Both the position numbers and the translations under genes were made by a program. Shown in pieces: positions 7,765 to 16,495 of a DNA stretch of 64,000 nt. Source of the stretch: Candidatus Chryseobacterium colombiense (lineage in GTDB: Bacteria > Bacteroidota > Bacteroidia > Flavobacteriales > Weeksellaceae); contig CP119310.1 in assembly GCA_029203185.1 (NCBI GenBank), positions 4,160,001-4,224,000 on the forward strand. The letters run 5' to 3'. The notes below the pieces were generated by a model. The model was not told the origin of the DNA and did not search any database. It saw only the letters and a list, made by a program, of their open reading frames with translations. The first letter of the stretch is position 1, and each line of letters starts with the position of its first letter.

Positions 7765-8397
7765 ATGAAAAATATAATAGAATTATTGAACTGGAGATAC
7801 GCCACAAAAAAGATGACGGGAGAGAAAATCTCTTCAGAAAAAATCAATAATATTTTGAAAGCGGCTCATCTGGCTCCTTCAGGAATTGGATTACAGCCTT
7901 ACGAAATCATCGTTATCAGTGATCCAGAAATAAAAAAGAAAATATTGCCCATTGCAATGAATCAGCCTCAAGTAGTTGAATCTTCACATCTTTTGGTTTT
8001 TGCAGTCTGGGATGAATACTCTAAAGAGAGAATCGATCACGTATTCGATTATCTGACGAAAAAACGTAATGTCGATTCTGCTAAATATGATAAACAAAGA
8101 GAATTTTCAAAACAATTTTTCGGAAATATGAGCATCGAGGAAAATTTTCATCACGCTGCCAAACAGGCAAATATTGCATTGGGTTTAGCGATTGTTGAAG
8201 CCGCTTCTGAAGGAATAGATTCTACGCCGATGGAAGGTTTTGACCCGATAGCAGTTGATGAATTTTTGAAACTTCCGTCAAAAGGTTTAAGAAGCTCAAT
8301 GCTTTTAGCTTTGGGGTACAGAGACCAGGAAAATGACTGGAATCTAAAACTGGAAAAAGTACGCAAACCATTTGAAGAATTTGTGACTTTTCTTTAA
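7765..8397 (+). CDS. Nitroreductase-family NAD(P)H oxidoreductase
   Basis: A 210-aa protein of the FMN-dependent nitroreductase family. The N-terminus LLNWRYATKKMTG supplies the flavin phosphate-binding Arg-x-Ala/Ser-x-Lys pattern; AAHLAPSGIGLQPYEI and the C-terminal LALGYRDQEND segment are family hallmarks. Such enzymes reduce nitroaromatics, quinones or enones as homodimers in the cytosol. The position inside a VOC/SnoaL/ABM cassette fits detoxification of reactive small molecules. The gap to the next gene is 23 bp, consistent with one operon. Confidence 0.9.
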   Translation: MKNIIELLNWRYATKKMTGEKISSEKINNILKAAHLAPSGIGLQPYEIIVISDPEIKKKILPIAMNQPQVVESSHLLVFAVWDEYSKERIDHVFDYLTKKRNVDSAKYDKQREFSKQFFGNMSIEENFHHAAKQANIALGLAIVEAASEGIDSTPMEGFDPIAVDEFLKLPSKGLRSSMLLALGYRDQENDWNLKLEKVRKPFEEFVTFL

Positions 8398-8420
8398 TCA
8401 TTAATTTTAAATAAAATAAT

Positions 8421-8804
8421 ATGAATCATTCAGAAAAAATTGGAACATCCAATAACCACGATAAAACACAAACCACAGGAATCACGGTAAGCGCTTATTA
8501 CAAAGTACATCCCGATGATAGACAGATTTTCATTAACGCCGTTATTCCCGAAATGATTGCAGCAAACGAGCTGGAAGGTTGTATTTATTATACATTCTCG
8601 CAGGATTTGACAGATGAAAATATATTCCATCTTTTGGAAGGCTGGAAAGATGAAGAAGCTTATGAACGTCATGAAAACTCGGAAACATTTTTGAAAGCTT
8701 TGAGTACGGTTGTGAAAAATGTTAGAATTGTTGACCGAGAAGGAGTTCGTTACGACGTTGCAAAAATTCATATCGACGACCCTCGCGGAAAGGTACGATT
8801 GTAG
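8421..8804 (+). CDS. Putative quinol monooxygenase (ABM domain)
   Basis: A 127-aa antibiotic-biosynthesis-monooxygenase (ABM) domain protein. The core VSAYYKVHPDDRQIFINAVIP, then EGCIYYTFSQDLTDENIFHLLEGWKDEEAYERH, matches the ferredoxin-like dimeric barrel of YgiN/ActVA-Orf6-type proteins. It has an N-terminal extension of about 20 polar residues and a short basic tail. Members oxidise quinols or bind reactive aromatics without metal. It sits between nitroreductase and heme-protein genes with spacings of 23 and 27 bp. Confidence 0.8.
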   Translation: MNHSEKIGTSNNHDKTQTTGITVSAYYKVHPDDRQIFINAVIPEMIAANELEGCIYYTFSQDLTDENIFHLLEGWKDEEAYERHENSETFLKALSTVVKNVRIVDREGVRYDVAKIHIDDPRGKVRL

Positions 8805-8831
8805 ATTATGATTAATTCTTAAATTAATAGA

Positions 8832-9797
8832 ATGAAAAACATTAATAAACTGATTTGGTTTTTACTTGCTGGTTTTCTGCTTATTCAGTTTTTCAGACCG
8901 GAAAATATCAATGACGGAAAACCTACGCAAGACCTTGTGAATGTTCCCAAAGATGTCAATACAATTCTCAGAAATTCGTGTTTTGATTGTCATTCTTCGG
9001 AAGCCAATTTACGTTGGTATGATAAAATAACACCGGCTAATTTTTTTGTCAATTCTCACATCAAAGAAGGTCGTGAAGCGCTTGATTTTTCTAAATGGAA
9101 TTCGTGGCCAAAACCACAGCAGAATTCAACGATTTATTACGCTATAAATAAAGTTTTATCTGGCGAAATGCCAATTCCGAGTTATGCCGCAGTTCATTCT
9201 TCTGCAAAATTGAATGAACATCAAATTGAAATTCTTAAAAATTATGCATTATCATTTTCTCCAAGAAAAGTTTCGGATAGTTCACAAATCAATTCGGCGG
9301 AAAAGCAATACAATTCTTGGATTAAAGGAGAACTTAAACATCCGACTGTAAAGCCTTCTCCAAACGGTTTGCAATATATTCCTGATTATCGAAACTGGAA
9401 AGCCATCAGCACAACCGACCGCTTTGACAATGGAACAATGCGTATTATTTTCGGAAATGATATTGCGGTAAAAGCGATTCAGGAGAAACATACGAATCCT
9501 TGGCCGGATGGAACTGCATTTGCAAAAACAGCTTGGAAACAGTTGGTGAAAAAAGATGGAAGCGTGGCAACCGGAGATTTTGTTCAGGTGGAATTTATGG
9601 TAAAAGATGCGAAAAAATATGAAAAAACCAAAGGTTGGGCTTGGGGAAGATGGAAAGGAAATGACCTGAAACCTTATGGAGACACGCCGGATTTTGATAA
9701 AGAATGCATCGAATGTCACAAGCCAATGGCAGATAGAGATTATGTTTTTACATCGCCTTTGTATTTAATTTCACAACTCAAAAAAATTCAGAAATAA
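8832..9797 (+). CDS. Membrane-anchored diheme protein: heme-binding domain + cytochrome P460-like domain
   Basis: A 321-aa protein with one N-terminal membrane segment (about 6-21). A first CxxCH at C50-C53-H54 lies in a haem-binding domain of the DUF1924-like/Haem_bd type (NSCFDCHSSEANLRWYDK). A second CxxCH is at C292-C295-H296. Between them about 170-290 resembles cytochrome P460: GTMRIIFGNDIAVKAIQ, then WAWGRWKG. P460 proteins oxidise hydroxylamine or handle NO-type species in the periplasm. It overlaps the next gene by one base, so the pair is translationally coupled. Confidence 0.8.
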   Translation: MKNINKLIWFLLAGFLLIQFFRPENINDGKPTQDLVNVPKDVNTILRNSCFDCHSSEANLRWYDKITPANFFVNSHIKEGREALDFSKWNSWPKPQQNSTIYYAINKVLSGEMPIPSYAAVHSSAKLNEHQIEILKNYALSFSPRKVSDSSQINSAEKQYNSWIKGELKHPTVKPSPNGLQYIPDYRNWKAISTTDRFDNGTMRIIFGNDIAVKAIQEKHTNPWPDGTAFAKTAWKQLVKKDGSVATGDFVQVEFMVKDAKKYEKTKGWAWGRWKGNDLKPYGDTPDFDKECIECHKPMADRDYVFTSPLYLISQLKKIQK

Positions 9798-10264
9798 TGA
9801 AAAAATACAGATTGTTTTTGATTCTTATTTTAATCATTTCCTGCAGTGAAAAGTCTCAGGAATTACTTAACATTAATGCATCAATCCAACAGAGCAACGA
9901 ATTGAAAGAAAATCCTTTGCTGATGCATCCGATAACGTTCTCGATCAAGCCAAAAGACAGCACAATGTCAACTTTGTATGGAAATGAAATTGCTTTTGAT
10001 TATGCAAAACAACATTCTGATTTCAAATATCCCAAAGGTGCAATTCTTTATGAAGTGACTTGGAGGCAAAAATCTGATGAACTTTGGTTTGGTGGAAATA
10101 TCCCGAAAGAAATTTATTCTGTTGAGAAAATTTCTTTTGACAATGATAATTCTGTTTACGAAAAATTTAAAGGGAAGACTTTGAAGAAAACGAAAGTTGA
10201 TGACTCTGAAGAAAAATTGAGAAAATATTTTATTTCTGAACAGAAAATGACAGTGTCAAAATAG
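9797..10264 (+). CDS. Lipoprotein, P460-like fold without heme motif
   Basis: A 155-aa lipoprotein; the lipobox ends at C16 (LIISC). Residues about 56-105 (STMSTLYGNEIAFDYAKQ, then YPKGAILYEVTWRQ) align visibly with the P460-like region of the upstream protein (GTMRIIFGNDIAVKAI, then WPDGTAFAKTAWKQ). No CxxCH is present, so it should not carry a c-type heme. It may be a partner or decoy subunit of the diheme protein, with whose gene it overlaps by one base. Confidence 0.6.
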   Translation: MKKYRLFLILILIISCSEKSQELLNINASIQQSNELKENPLLMHPITFSIKPKDSTMSTLYGNEIAFDYAKQHSDFKYPKGAILYEVTWRQKSDELWFGGNIPKEIYSVEKISFDNDNSVYEKFKGKTLKKTKVDDSEEKLRKYFISEQKMTVSK

Positions 10265-10399
10265 TGTATTTTGTATTCTAATTCTGTAATCATTTAGCTA
10301 TTGATATTATGTTTATAGATGATTTGAAACATTTCATAATAACATTAAATGACAACATTTTTATGTACCAAAGTTTATTTTATCTAAGTCATAGCAATT

Positions 10400-10579
10400 A
10401 TGAAAAAGAAATTAGAAATTGAAAAAATAGATATTTATGATTCAATAAGTTTTCTTAAAGAAGAAGATGATATAGACTTATCTGTAGAAGAAGCAATTAT
10501 GATTACAGACTTTTTTAAGATTATATCATATTTTGCTATTAAGCAACTTCTTAAAGAAAAATATTTTAATGTACTATAG
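10400..10579 (+). CDS. Small acidic hypothetical protein (59 aa)
   Basis: ATG at 10400 (MKKKLEIEKIDIYDS) opens a 59-aa frame ending at TAG 10577-10579. The first half is acidic (EEDDIDLSVEEA) and the second half is hydrophobic and helical (ITDFFKIISYFAIKQLL). It has protein-like codon use but no family I recognise, and no signal peptide. It stands alone between the heme operon and the relic region. Confidence 0.4.
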   Translation: MKKKLEIEKIDIYDSISFLKEEDDIDLSVEEAIMITDFFKIISYFAIKQLLKEKYFNVL

Positions 10580-10750
10580 AGAGTCGAGCTTATTTTACAT
10601 TTGGTTCGATTCCTTTTATGTTGACAAGACAAAAAAGTCGAACCATTAATCAATGGTGTTTAATGTACTGATTATTAATGGTTTGCGTTTTATTTCTTAT
10701 TTGTGAAATAAATTATGTAAGTAGCTGAGAATGAGTGTTAAAAAATAAAA

Positions 10751-10786
10751 ATGGCACCAACTGTCTTTAGTTGGTGCCATTTGACT
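10751..10786 (+). terminator. Terminator-like hairpin preceding relic copy 3
   Basis: ATGGCACCAACT pairs with AGTTGGTGCCAT (10751-10780) around GTCTTT-like loop bases, followed by TTG. A closely similar hairpin occurs at 29351-29378 after the fructokinase gene. Confidence 0.65.
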
Positions 10787-10789
10787 TCT

Positions 10790-10945
10790 GTACCCATAAC
10801 CGAAGACATATCGAAACATTTGGTTGAGGATTTGGAAAGAATTGCAGAATTAAATAATCCTGTCATGTGACCTTAACGAGCGTATCTTCAAACACTTTTA
10901 TTGATGATTTGGTTCGTTTGAGTCAAATTAAACAAGAATTACAGG
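10790..10945 (+). repeat. Coding relic, copy 3 of the KHLVEDLERI family
   Basis: The frame from 10790 reads VPITEDISKHLVEDLERI then AELNNPVM and stops. A shifted frame continues TLTSVSSNTFIDDLVRLSQI and then KQELQ. The nucleotide match to copy 2 (3819-3985) is strong over about 130 bp, with mostly synonymous differences. It is a decayed gene fragment of unknown parentage. Confidence 0.6.
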
Positions 10946-11100
10946 GCTCATTTTATCATAATTTCATTTAGTTTGAACTAATACAATTTAATAAAGTAAA
11001 AAACAATAAACATTGGAATTCCATACTTGGCTGCAATTGTCCACTTTAAAATCAAGAAGGATGATTTACTATGACAAATTAAAAATAGTAGTTTATATTG

Positions 11101-11760
11101 TTATAAAATAGTTTCTGAAATATACTCTTCGACTCTGTCCCGCTTGGTGTACATATCATACCATATCTCTGCGATTTTATCCTGTACGCCGGAACCTTCC
11201 TGCATCCACACCCCAATGCCGATATGTCCAGCATAAATACCTTTGTCGGATAACTCGGTGTTTAGATTAAGAACATGATTACGCAGTCCTGCCATTGCGA
11301 TCCCGACGTTGCCCATCATAGGCGTTGGGTGGATAGACGAGCCTCCGGTCGTAAATAGCAATGCTCCCGTATGTTTTTCCAACATCGTCGGAAGTACTTC
11401 ACCAATGCATGAAATGGCGCCCAAAACGTTAAACTGAAATTGCTGAAGTGCGTTTTCTTCATTGACAGCCAACGTTCCCGCCAAATTTTGGACGCTCGGT
11501 ATCGGGCTGTACTCAAGGACATCTATAAAGCCGTATTTTTCCTTAATCGCATCAAAGGCAGAACTGATCTGCGTCTTATCCGTAATATCCGCCGTAAAAG
11601 CTGCTGCTTCGATTCCTAATTTATTCAGTTCCGCTACCAGACTGTCCAGCTTTTCTTGATTTCGTGCGATTAGGGCTACCCTGAATCCATTTTCACCAAA
11701 TTTTTTTGCGATGGACAGACCCAATCCGGAACCTGCCCCAACTATTGCTATTGTTTTCAT
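11101..11760 (-). CDS. SDR-family oxidoreductase
   Basis: A 219-aa short-chain dehydrogenase fold with GAGSGLGLSIAK at about residues 7-18 as the dinucleotide-binding motif. The usual catalytic YxxxK is not evident: after the TTGGSS segment the sequence reads PTPMMGNVGIAMAG, lacking the tyrosine. It may therefore be a divergent or catalytically altered member. It is transcribed after the DsbA/FrnE gene with a 32-bp gap and probably belongs to the HxlR-linked operon. Confidence 0.82.
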   Translation of the reverse strand: MKTIAIVGAGSGLGLSIAKKFGENGFRVALIARNQEKLDSLVAELNKLGIEAAAFTADITDKTQISSAFDAIKEKYGFIDVLEYSPIPSVQNLAGTLAVNEENALQQFQFNVLGAISCIGEVLPTMLEKHTGALLFTTGGSSIHPTPMMGNVGIAMAGLRNHVLNLNTELSDKGIYAGHIGIGVWMQEGSGVQDKIAEIWYDMYTKRDRVEEYISETIL

Positions 11761-11792
11761 TTTTAATGATTATATGTAAAATCTTTATGTAT

Positions 11793-12620
11793 TTAATTGC
11801 ATTCTCCGTCAATTGAACAGCTTTTTCCCTGTATCGTTTCCAATGTGGTCTGCGGGTTTTCTTTCTGCCATTCGGAAAAAGACCTTTCAAGGGTTTGCAA
11901 AATGTCATTGGGCTGTTGTGCTCCTGCGATGGCGTATTTTCGGTTGACCACGAAAAAAGGGACACCTTTGGCGCCTAAGGTCTGGGCTTCACGACTGTCG
12001 TTTTCTACTTTCTGTAAGTAAAGAGGATTAGTAAGTGCTGTATTGACCTCGGTTTCCGTTAAACCGATCTCTTTTCCAAGCTCGATAAGGGTTGCTTTAT
12101 CATTTAGATTTTTGCCTCGTGTAAAATAAGCATAGAACAAGATTTCTTCCGCTTTTTCCCCAAACCCTTTGGTTTTGGCAAACTGTATGATGCGGTGACC
12201 TTTCATCGAATTGGTGACCAAAGCTTTATCAAGGTTATAATCAAGACCTACACTTTTGGCATATTGTATCAGATCTTGATGTCTCGCTTTTGACTGCTCA
12301 TATGTCATACCTTTTCGGTCGGCTACAAACCTATACATATCATCCTGGTACTTGGGTACTTCGGGCATAGCAGGATCGATCTGAAAACTTTTCCATTCTA
12401 CTTCTATGAGTTCTTTATTTGGGAACTGTGCTAGAGCTTTCTCGAAATTACGTTTTCCGATATAGCAGAATGGACACATAATATCAGACCATATTTCTAT
12501 TTTCATTTTATTTTCCATTGTCCTGTTTTTTGTTTTTGTCAATTGTCCTTGATGCTTTTCCTGACCGAAAGTCATAAAGAAGAGCAAGGAGAAAATCACT
12601 GTCAGTGAACTATTTTTCAT
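11793..12620 (-). CDS. DsbA-family (FrnE-like) thiol oxidoreductase
   Basis: A 275-aa protein. The thioredoxin-fold core begins at IEIWSDIMCPFCYIGK with active-site C49-P-F-C52, and GAKGVPFFVVNRKYAIAG supplies the cis-proline loop. This is the FrnE/HCCA-isomerase-like branch of DsbA. The long start at 12620 adds about 34 residues including a hydrophobic stretch resembling a signal peptide; an internal start at Met35 (MENKMKIEIW) would give a normal cytosolic FrnE. The long form overlaps the upstream DoxX gene by 11 bp. Which start is used cannot be settled here. Confidence 0.88.
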   Translation of the reverse strand: MKNSSLTVIFSLLFFMTFGQEKHQGQLTKTKNRTMENKMKIEIWSDIMCPFCYIGKRNFEKALAQFPNKELIEVEWKSFQIDPAMPEVPKYQDDMYRFVADRKGMTYEQSKARHQDLIQYAKSVGLDYNLDKALVTNSMKGHRIIQFAKTKGFGEKAEEILFYAYFTRGKNLNDKATLIELGKEIGLTETEVNTALTNPLYLQKVENDSREAQTLGAKGVPFFVVNRKYAIAGAQQPNDILQTLERSFSEWQKENPQTTLETIQGKSCSIDGECN

Positions 12621-13005
12621 AGTTCAATTTACGGAAATAATAATAGGATACGGCAAGCAATGTAAACGGAACAAGCGGGGCAACACCTTTCGCTAGTCCA
12701 TCTACCATACCGTGCGCCAGACTTGCTGACAGCAAGAGGATTCCGAATCCTACGTAAGCCCATTCTTTAAACATCGTTGGGATAGCCGGAATGAGGATAA
12801 TGATCGCTCCCACGATCTTCAAGATATCCAGTTCAAGTGGGAAATAATCAGGGAACTGTAATTTTTTGATCGTCTCGATGAGGTATTCTTTTGGTGCGAA
12901 ATACGATGGTAGGATGATCAAAGCCATCGTAAGGCTGGTGATGATCCAATAGATACGTTTTGCTTTTTTATCAGGATTTTGGGAGAAGTCGGTCTGCTTT
13001 GTCAT
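12610..13005 (-). CDS. DoxX-family membrane protein
   Basis: A 131-aa protein with four hydrophobic segments (about 18-36, 55-75, 80-97, 104-122), the size and layout of DoxX/DoxD-like proteins. It is the first gene of a minus-strand operon with the FrnE-like and SDR genes and is divergent from the HxlR regulator at 13126. A minus-strand -7 box (TAATTTTG, 13060 down to 13053) lies about 48 bp upstream of its start. DoxX proteins are linked to redox stress or membrane quinol chemistry; the exact role is unknown. Confidence 0.82.
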   Translation of the reverse strand: MTKQTDFSQNPDKKAKRIYWIITSLTMALIILPSYFAPKEYLIETIKKLQFPDYFPLELDILKIVGAIIILIPAIPTMFKEWAYVGFGILLLSASLAHGMVDGLAKGVAPLVPFTLLAVSYYYFRKLNYEK

Positions 13006-13052
13006 TTTTTTAATTAATAGTTAAAAATTTATGTTACAATTTTTTAATAACA

Positions 13053-13122
13053 CAAAATTACATATATTTGCTTACATTTTGTAAGCAGTTACCCAAATGT
13101 AAGCGGTTACCTTAAAGTAAGC
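13053..13122. promoter_or_regulatory. Divergent promoters with HxlR-type operator repeats
   Basis: A plus-strand -7 box TATATTTG lies at 13063-13070 and a minus-strand one, TAATTTTG, at 13060-13053. GCTTAC (13070-13075) and GTAAGC (13081-13086) form a perfect inverted repeat over the plus-strand transcription start. GTAAGC then recurs at 13099 and 13117, exactly 18 bp apart each time, the last copy ending 3 bp before the regulator start. HxlR proteins usually autoregulate and control the divergent operon, so these are the likely binding sites. Confidence 0.75.
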
Positions 13123-13125
13123 AGT

Positions 13126-13482
13126 ATGAAAGAACAATTCCCAAAAAGTACCGAAACCGAATGTCTGGCGAGAATGCTGACCGTGCGTGATGCCCTTGAC
13201 GTAATCAGTGGCAAATGGAAGATCCTGATCATTATTTCCATTATGAGCGGTCACAAACGTTTCAGGGAAATAGAAAGGAGCATTCCGAAAATTTCCTCAA
13301 AAGTTTTAGCTAAAGAACTGAAAGACCTGGAGGAGCATCAGCTCATCAAACGCACCGTCTATGACGAATCTCCTGTCTTGGTGGAGTACACCGCCACGGA
13401 TTATGTTTTCACATTACAAAAGGTCATTGAGGAACTGCATAATTGGGGAGCCAATCACAGGAAAAAGATATTGGGAAAGTAA
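13126..13482 (+). CDS. HxlR-family transcriptional regulator
   Basis: A 118-aa winged-helix regulator of the HxlR family: C18 in TECLARML, then VRDALDVISGKWKILIIISI, GHKRFREIERSIPKISSKVL, and the wing TVYDESPVLVEYTATDYVF. The single N-terminal cysteine is the position that senses electrophiles or disulfide stress in YodB/HypR relatives. It is divergent from the DoxX-FrnE-SDR operon and separated from it by GTAAGC repeats. It most likely represses that operon and itself, responding to oxidants or quinones. Confidence 0.93.
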   Translation: MKEQFPKSTETECLARMLTVRDALDVISGKWKILIIISIMSGHKRFREIERSIPKISSKVLAKELKDLEEHQLIKRTVYDESPVLVEYTATDYVFTLQKVIEELHNWGANHRKKILGK

Positions 13483-13688
13483 GATATTATTTGCAAGTTC
13501 AGAGCAATATACTAGATGTTTTCGCGGATAAGTTCATTTAATATTAAGAGATAATGAATAATAATATTACAAAATCTTATTTAAAATCTAAATTCTCGAA
13601 TTTGGCAAAAGACCCAATATTCAATTAACATAAAATACTCTCACCAAAAATTGTAGGTGTAAAACATCTTTATTAATATTGTGTTCAT

Positions 13689-16463
13689 ATGTCCACAAAA
13701 GAAGCTTTTAGAACGTTTGGTTTCCCCAAGGTTGGTACCGTTTTATTTTTGTTGCTGATGATTTTGCATGGTTGCAAGGATGCTTCAACAAAATCGGATA
13801 AAATCAAAATCGGCTTTTCGCAAGGTTTGGGAAATCATCCCTGGAGACAGGCTATGAATCATTCCATGGAGATTCAGGCGTCTTTGCATTCTGAGGTACA
13901 GCTAAGCATTAGTAAAGCAGAAGGTTCGGTTCAGAAGCAAATCGAGGATATTCAGAAGATGATAGATAATGAAGCGGATATCATCATTATTTCACCCATT
14001 GACCCCAATTCGCTGGTTCCGGTGGTGGAAAAAGCCTTTGCGAAAAAGATTCCTGTGATTTTGGTGGATAGGAAAATCAATTCTGATAAATATGCTACTT
14101 ATATCGGTGCTGATAATGTGGAGATTGGCAAAGAAGCAGCGCAGTATATTATCTCGGATTCTAAAAATTTAAAAAAAGTCATTGAAATAAAAGGCGATGA
14201 CAATTCTTCGCCTACAACGGAAAGAAGTCTGGGTTTCCAGCAGACTATTAAAAATAATTCAAATACAGAACTGATAAAAACCTTCAAAGGTCTTCCGGCT
14301 GAAGCATTCAGAAAAACTCTGGATTCATTGGGAAATCAGGCTCTTTATGTTTTTGCTTTCAATGACCAACTCGCTACGCAAGCATGGCAAATAGCGAGAA
14401 ATGCCGGTGTGGAAAATCAAATCAAATTTATCGGTGTGGATGGTCTGAATACCAAAGACGGTGGAATTCAGATGGTTCTTGACGGTAAATTGAATGCCAC
14501 TTTACTTTATCCTACCGGCGGAACGGAAGCCATTGAGACTGCCATTAAAATCTACCACGGGCACATTCCACCGAAACGCATCAAGCTCAGTACAACCATT
14601 ATCGACAGGCTGAATGCTGAAATTATGCGCAACCAGTTCGATAAAATCATAGAACAGCAGGGCGTGATTGAAAATCAGGTGAATGCCGTGAAAAAGCAGA
14701 CCGAACTCTATTCTTCCCAAAGAGAATTGTTCCGATGGTCTGTTGTACTTTTGATTCTGATGTTTTGCCTGATTGCCTATGCTATTTACCTGATTTATAC
14801 CATTAAAATTAAAAATAAACAGCTTATTCTCACCAACGAACGTGTGACGATTCAAAGGAATCAGATTGAAACCATTGCTAACGAGCTCAAGGAAAGTAAT
14901 GAAGCAAGAGTAAACTTTTTTACGGGTTTGTCCCACGAGTTCAAAACACCGATAACCCTCATTTTAAGTTCTTTGGAATCATTGAAAGATACCTTTAAAA
15001 GCAAGGGGACAAAGCCGTCTTATGAGCTGGAGCTGATTAATAAAAATTCAAACCGTTTGCTAAGGTTGGTGGATAATCTTTTGGATTTCAGGAAAATAGA
15101 AAATAAAACCTTTAATTTAAGGGTTTCCAAAACCAATATCTACGATTTCACTTATGGCATTTTCAGGGATTTTGAAAACGAAGCGAAAAAAAGGAATATT
15201 AAGTTTGAAATTCATTCTGCAAACAAAAATCTGGAACTGTATATTGACAGAAACCTGATGGATAAAGTATATTTTAACCTTTTGTCAAATGCTTTTAAAT
15301 TTACACCGGACAACGGGAAAATTGAAATTACGATTCAGGAAAAAGGAAATCAGGCAGTTATCAGCTTCAAAGACAACGGTATAGGAATTCCGGAAAAAGA
15401 GATCAGCAACGTTTTCGAACCCTACTTCAAAGGTTCCAACAACCGGAAAAATAGTTCAGGAATCGGGCTTCATCTCAGCCGTCAGTTTGTGGAGCTTCAT
15501 CTCGGGAAAATCGAGGTCAGCTCTTTTCAGGGAACGGAATTTATCATCAGTCTTTACAAAGGAAACAAGCATTTCAATGAAGATCAGATGATAAAAGAAC
15601 CGAGTATTATGGATGCGGAAACGTTGGCAAAAGATGCTGTTTTCGGCGTGGCGGAAGAAGGAAGTTTTATGCAAAACCAGGAAAATCCAGGTGATCGGTA
15701 TTCTTTGCTTTTGGTGGAGGATAACTCGGATTTGTCTTTTTTCCTCAGCAATAAGCTTCAGACGGAATTTGATGTAATGGTTTCCGATGGTACGGATGCG
15801 ATTGATAAAGCGCTAAGTGAGATTCCCGACATCATTGTCTGCGATGTGAATCTTCCTGGAAAAAATGGCTTTGAAATCTGCGAAATCCTTAAAAACGACC
15901 TCAGAACATCTCATATTCCGGTTATTCTCCTTACGGCTTTGGACAATAAGGAATCTTATCTTCAGGGACTGAAATCCGGGGTTGATCTTTATCTTACGAA
16001 GCCATTCAGCTATCCGATTCTGACACAGTCGCTGCGTTCATTGCTTTACAACCGCGAAAAACTACGTTATTATTACACCAACAACATCGGAAGAATTGTG
16101 GACAGCAAATCCTTCGGAAGTATGGAGCAGACGTTCGTGAACAAATTGAATCAGATTATCAAAACCAATATTGATAATCCCGATTTTTCAGTGGAAAATC
16201 TTGCAGATTTACTTAATATTTCAAGAATCCAGCTTTACAGGAAAATCAAGGCAATGTTTGATGTGAATGTAAGCGACTACATCAACAATATCCGTCTGGA
16301 ACAGGCGAAATCGATGCTGCAAAATCCGGGACTGACGATTTCCGAAATTGCTTATAAAACCGGCTTCTCTTCTCCGAATTATTTCTCCACAGTCTTCAAA
16401 AATAAGTTTGGGGTTTCTCCGAATGTGTTTAGAAGAGCGTTGGCGATGAATAATTCTAATTGA
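13689..16463 (+). CDS. Hybrid two-component sensor-regulator (HTCS) of the fructan locus
   Basis: A 924-aa one-protein two-component system. The N-terminal hydrophobic segment (about 16-28) leads to a periplasmic type I sugar-binding domain (about 37-310) like LacI/RbsB. Then come a membrane segment (350-372), HisKA with H416 (LSHEFKTPI), HATPase (G1 DNGIG at 562-566), receiver with D719 and K771, and an AraC DNA-binding domain (about 815-920). The same architecture, including the periplasmic-binding-protein sensor, is found in Bacteroides thetaiotaomicron BT1754, which binds fructose and controls a levan locus. The adjoining genes support the same role here. Confidence 0.93.
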   Translation: MSTKEAFRTFGFPKVGTVLFLLLMILHGCKDASTKSDKIKIGFSQGLGNHPWRQAMNHSMEIQASLHSEVQLSISKAEGSVQKQIEDIQKMIDNEADIIIISPIDPNSLVPVVEKAFAKKIPVILVDRKINSDKYATYIGADNVEIGKEAAQYIISDSKNLKKVIEIKGDDNSSPTTERSLGFQQTIKNNSNTELIKTFKGLPAEAFRKTLDSLGNQALYVFAFNDQLATQAWQIARNAGVENQIKFIGVDGLNTKDGGIQMVLDGKLNATLLYPTGGTEAIETAIKIYHGHIPPKRIKLSTTIIDRLNAEIMRNQFDKIIEQQGVIENQVNAVKKQTELYSSQRELFRWSVVLLILMFCLIAYAIYLIYTIKIKNKQLILTNERVTIQRNQIETIANELKESNEARVNFFTGLSHEFKTPITLILSSLESLKDTFKSKGTKPSYELELINKNSNRLLRLVDNLLDFRKIENKTFNLRVSKTNIYDFTYGIFRDFENEAKKRNIKFEIHSANKNLELYIDRNLMDKVYFNLLSNAFKFTPDNGKIEITIQEKGNQAVISFKDNGIGIPEKEISNVFEPYFKGSNNRKNSSGIGLHLSRQFVELHLGKIEVSSFQGTEFIISLYKGNKHFNEDQMIKEPSIMDAETLAKDAVFGVAEEGSFMQNQENPGDRYSLLLVEDNSDLSFFLSNKLQTEFDVMVSDGTDAIDKALSEIPDIIVCDVNLPGKNGFEICEILKNDLRTSHIPVILLTALDNKESYLQGLKSGVDLYLTKPFSYPILTQSLRSLLYNREKLRYYYTNNIGRIVDSKSFGSMEQTFVNKLNQIIKTNIDNPDFSVENLADLLNISRIQLYRKIKAMFDVNVSDYINNIRLEQAKSMLQNPGLTISEIAYKTGFSSPNYFSTVFKNKFGVSPNVFRRALAMNNSN

Positions 16464-16495
16464 AAAATGCTGCAAGTGATGTTAAAACTATAAAT

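Larger units (their letters stand above)
10580..11100. other. Intergenic interval with terminator and relic copy 3
   Basis: This stretch holds the terminator at 10751 and the coding relic at 10790-10945, listed separately. I see nothing else in it. Confidence 0.6.

Noticed and set aside
11101..11760. Plus-strand and overlapping ORFs inside the SDR, FrnE and fructan genes
   Set aside because: They are shadows of strongly supported genes, with no starts, ribosome sites or motifs of their own.
16460..16495. TTG start for the DNA glycosylase
   Set aside because: It overlaps the HTCS stop codon; ATG at 16496 gives a standard-looking N-terminus.
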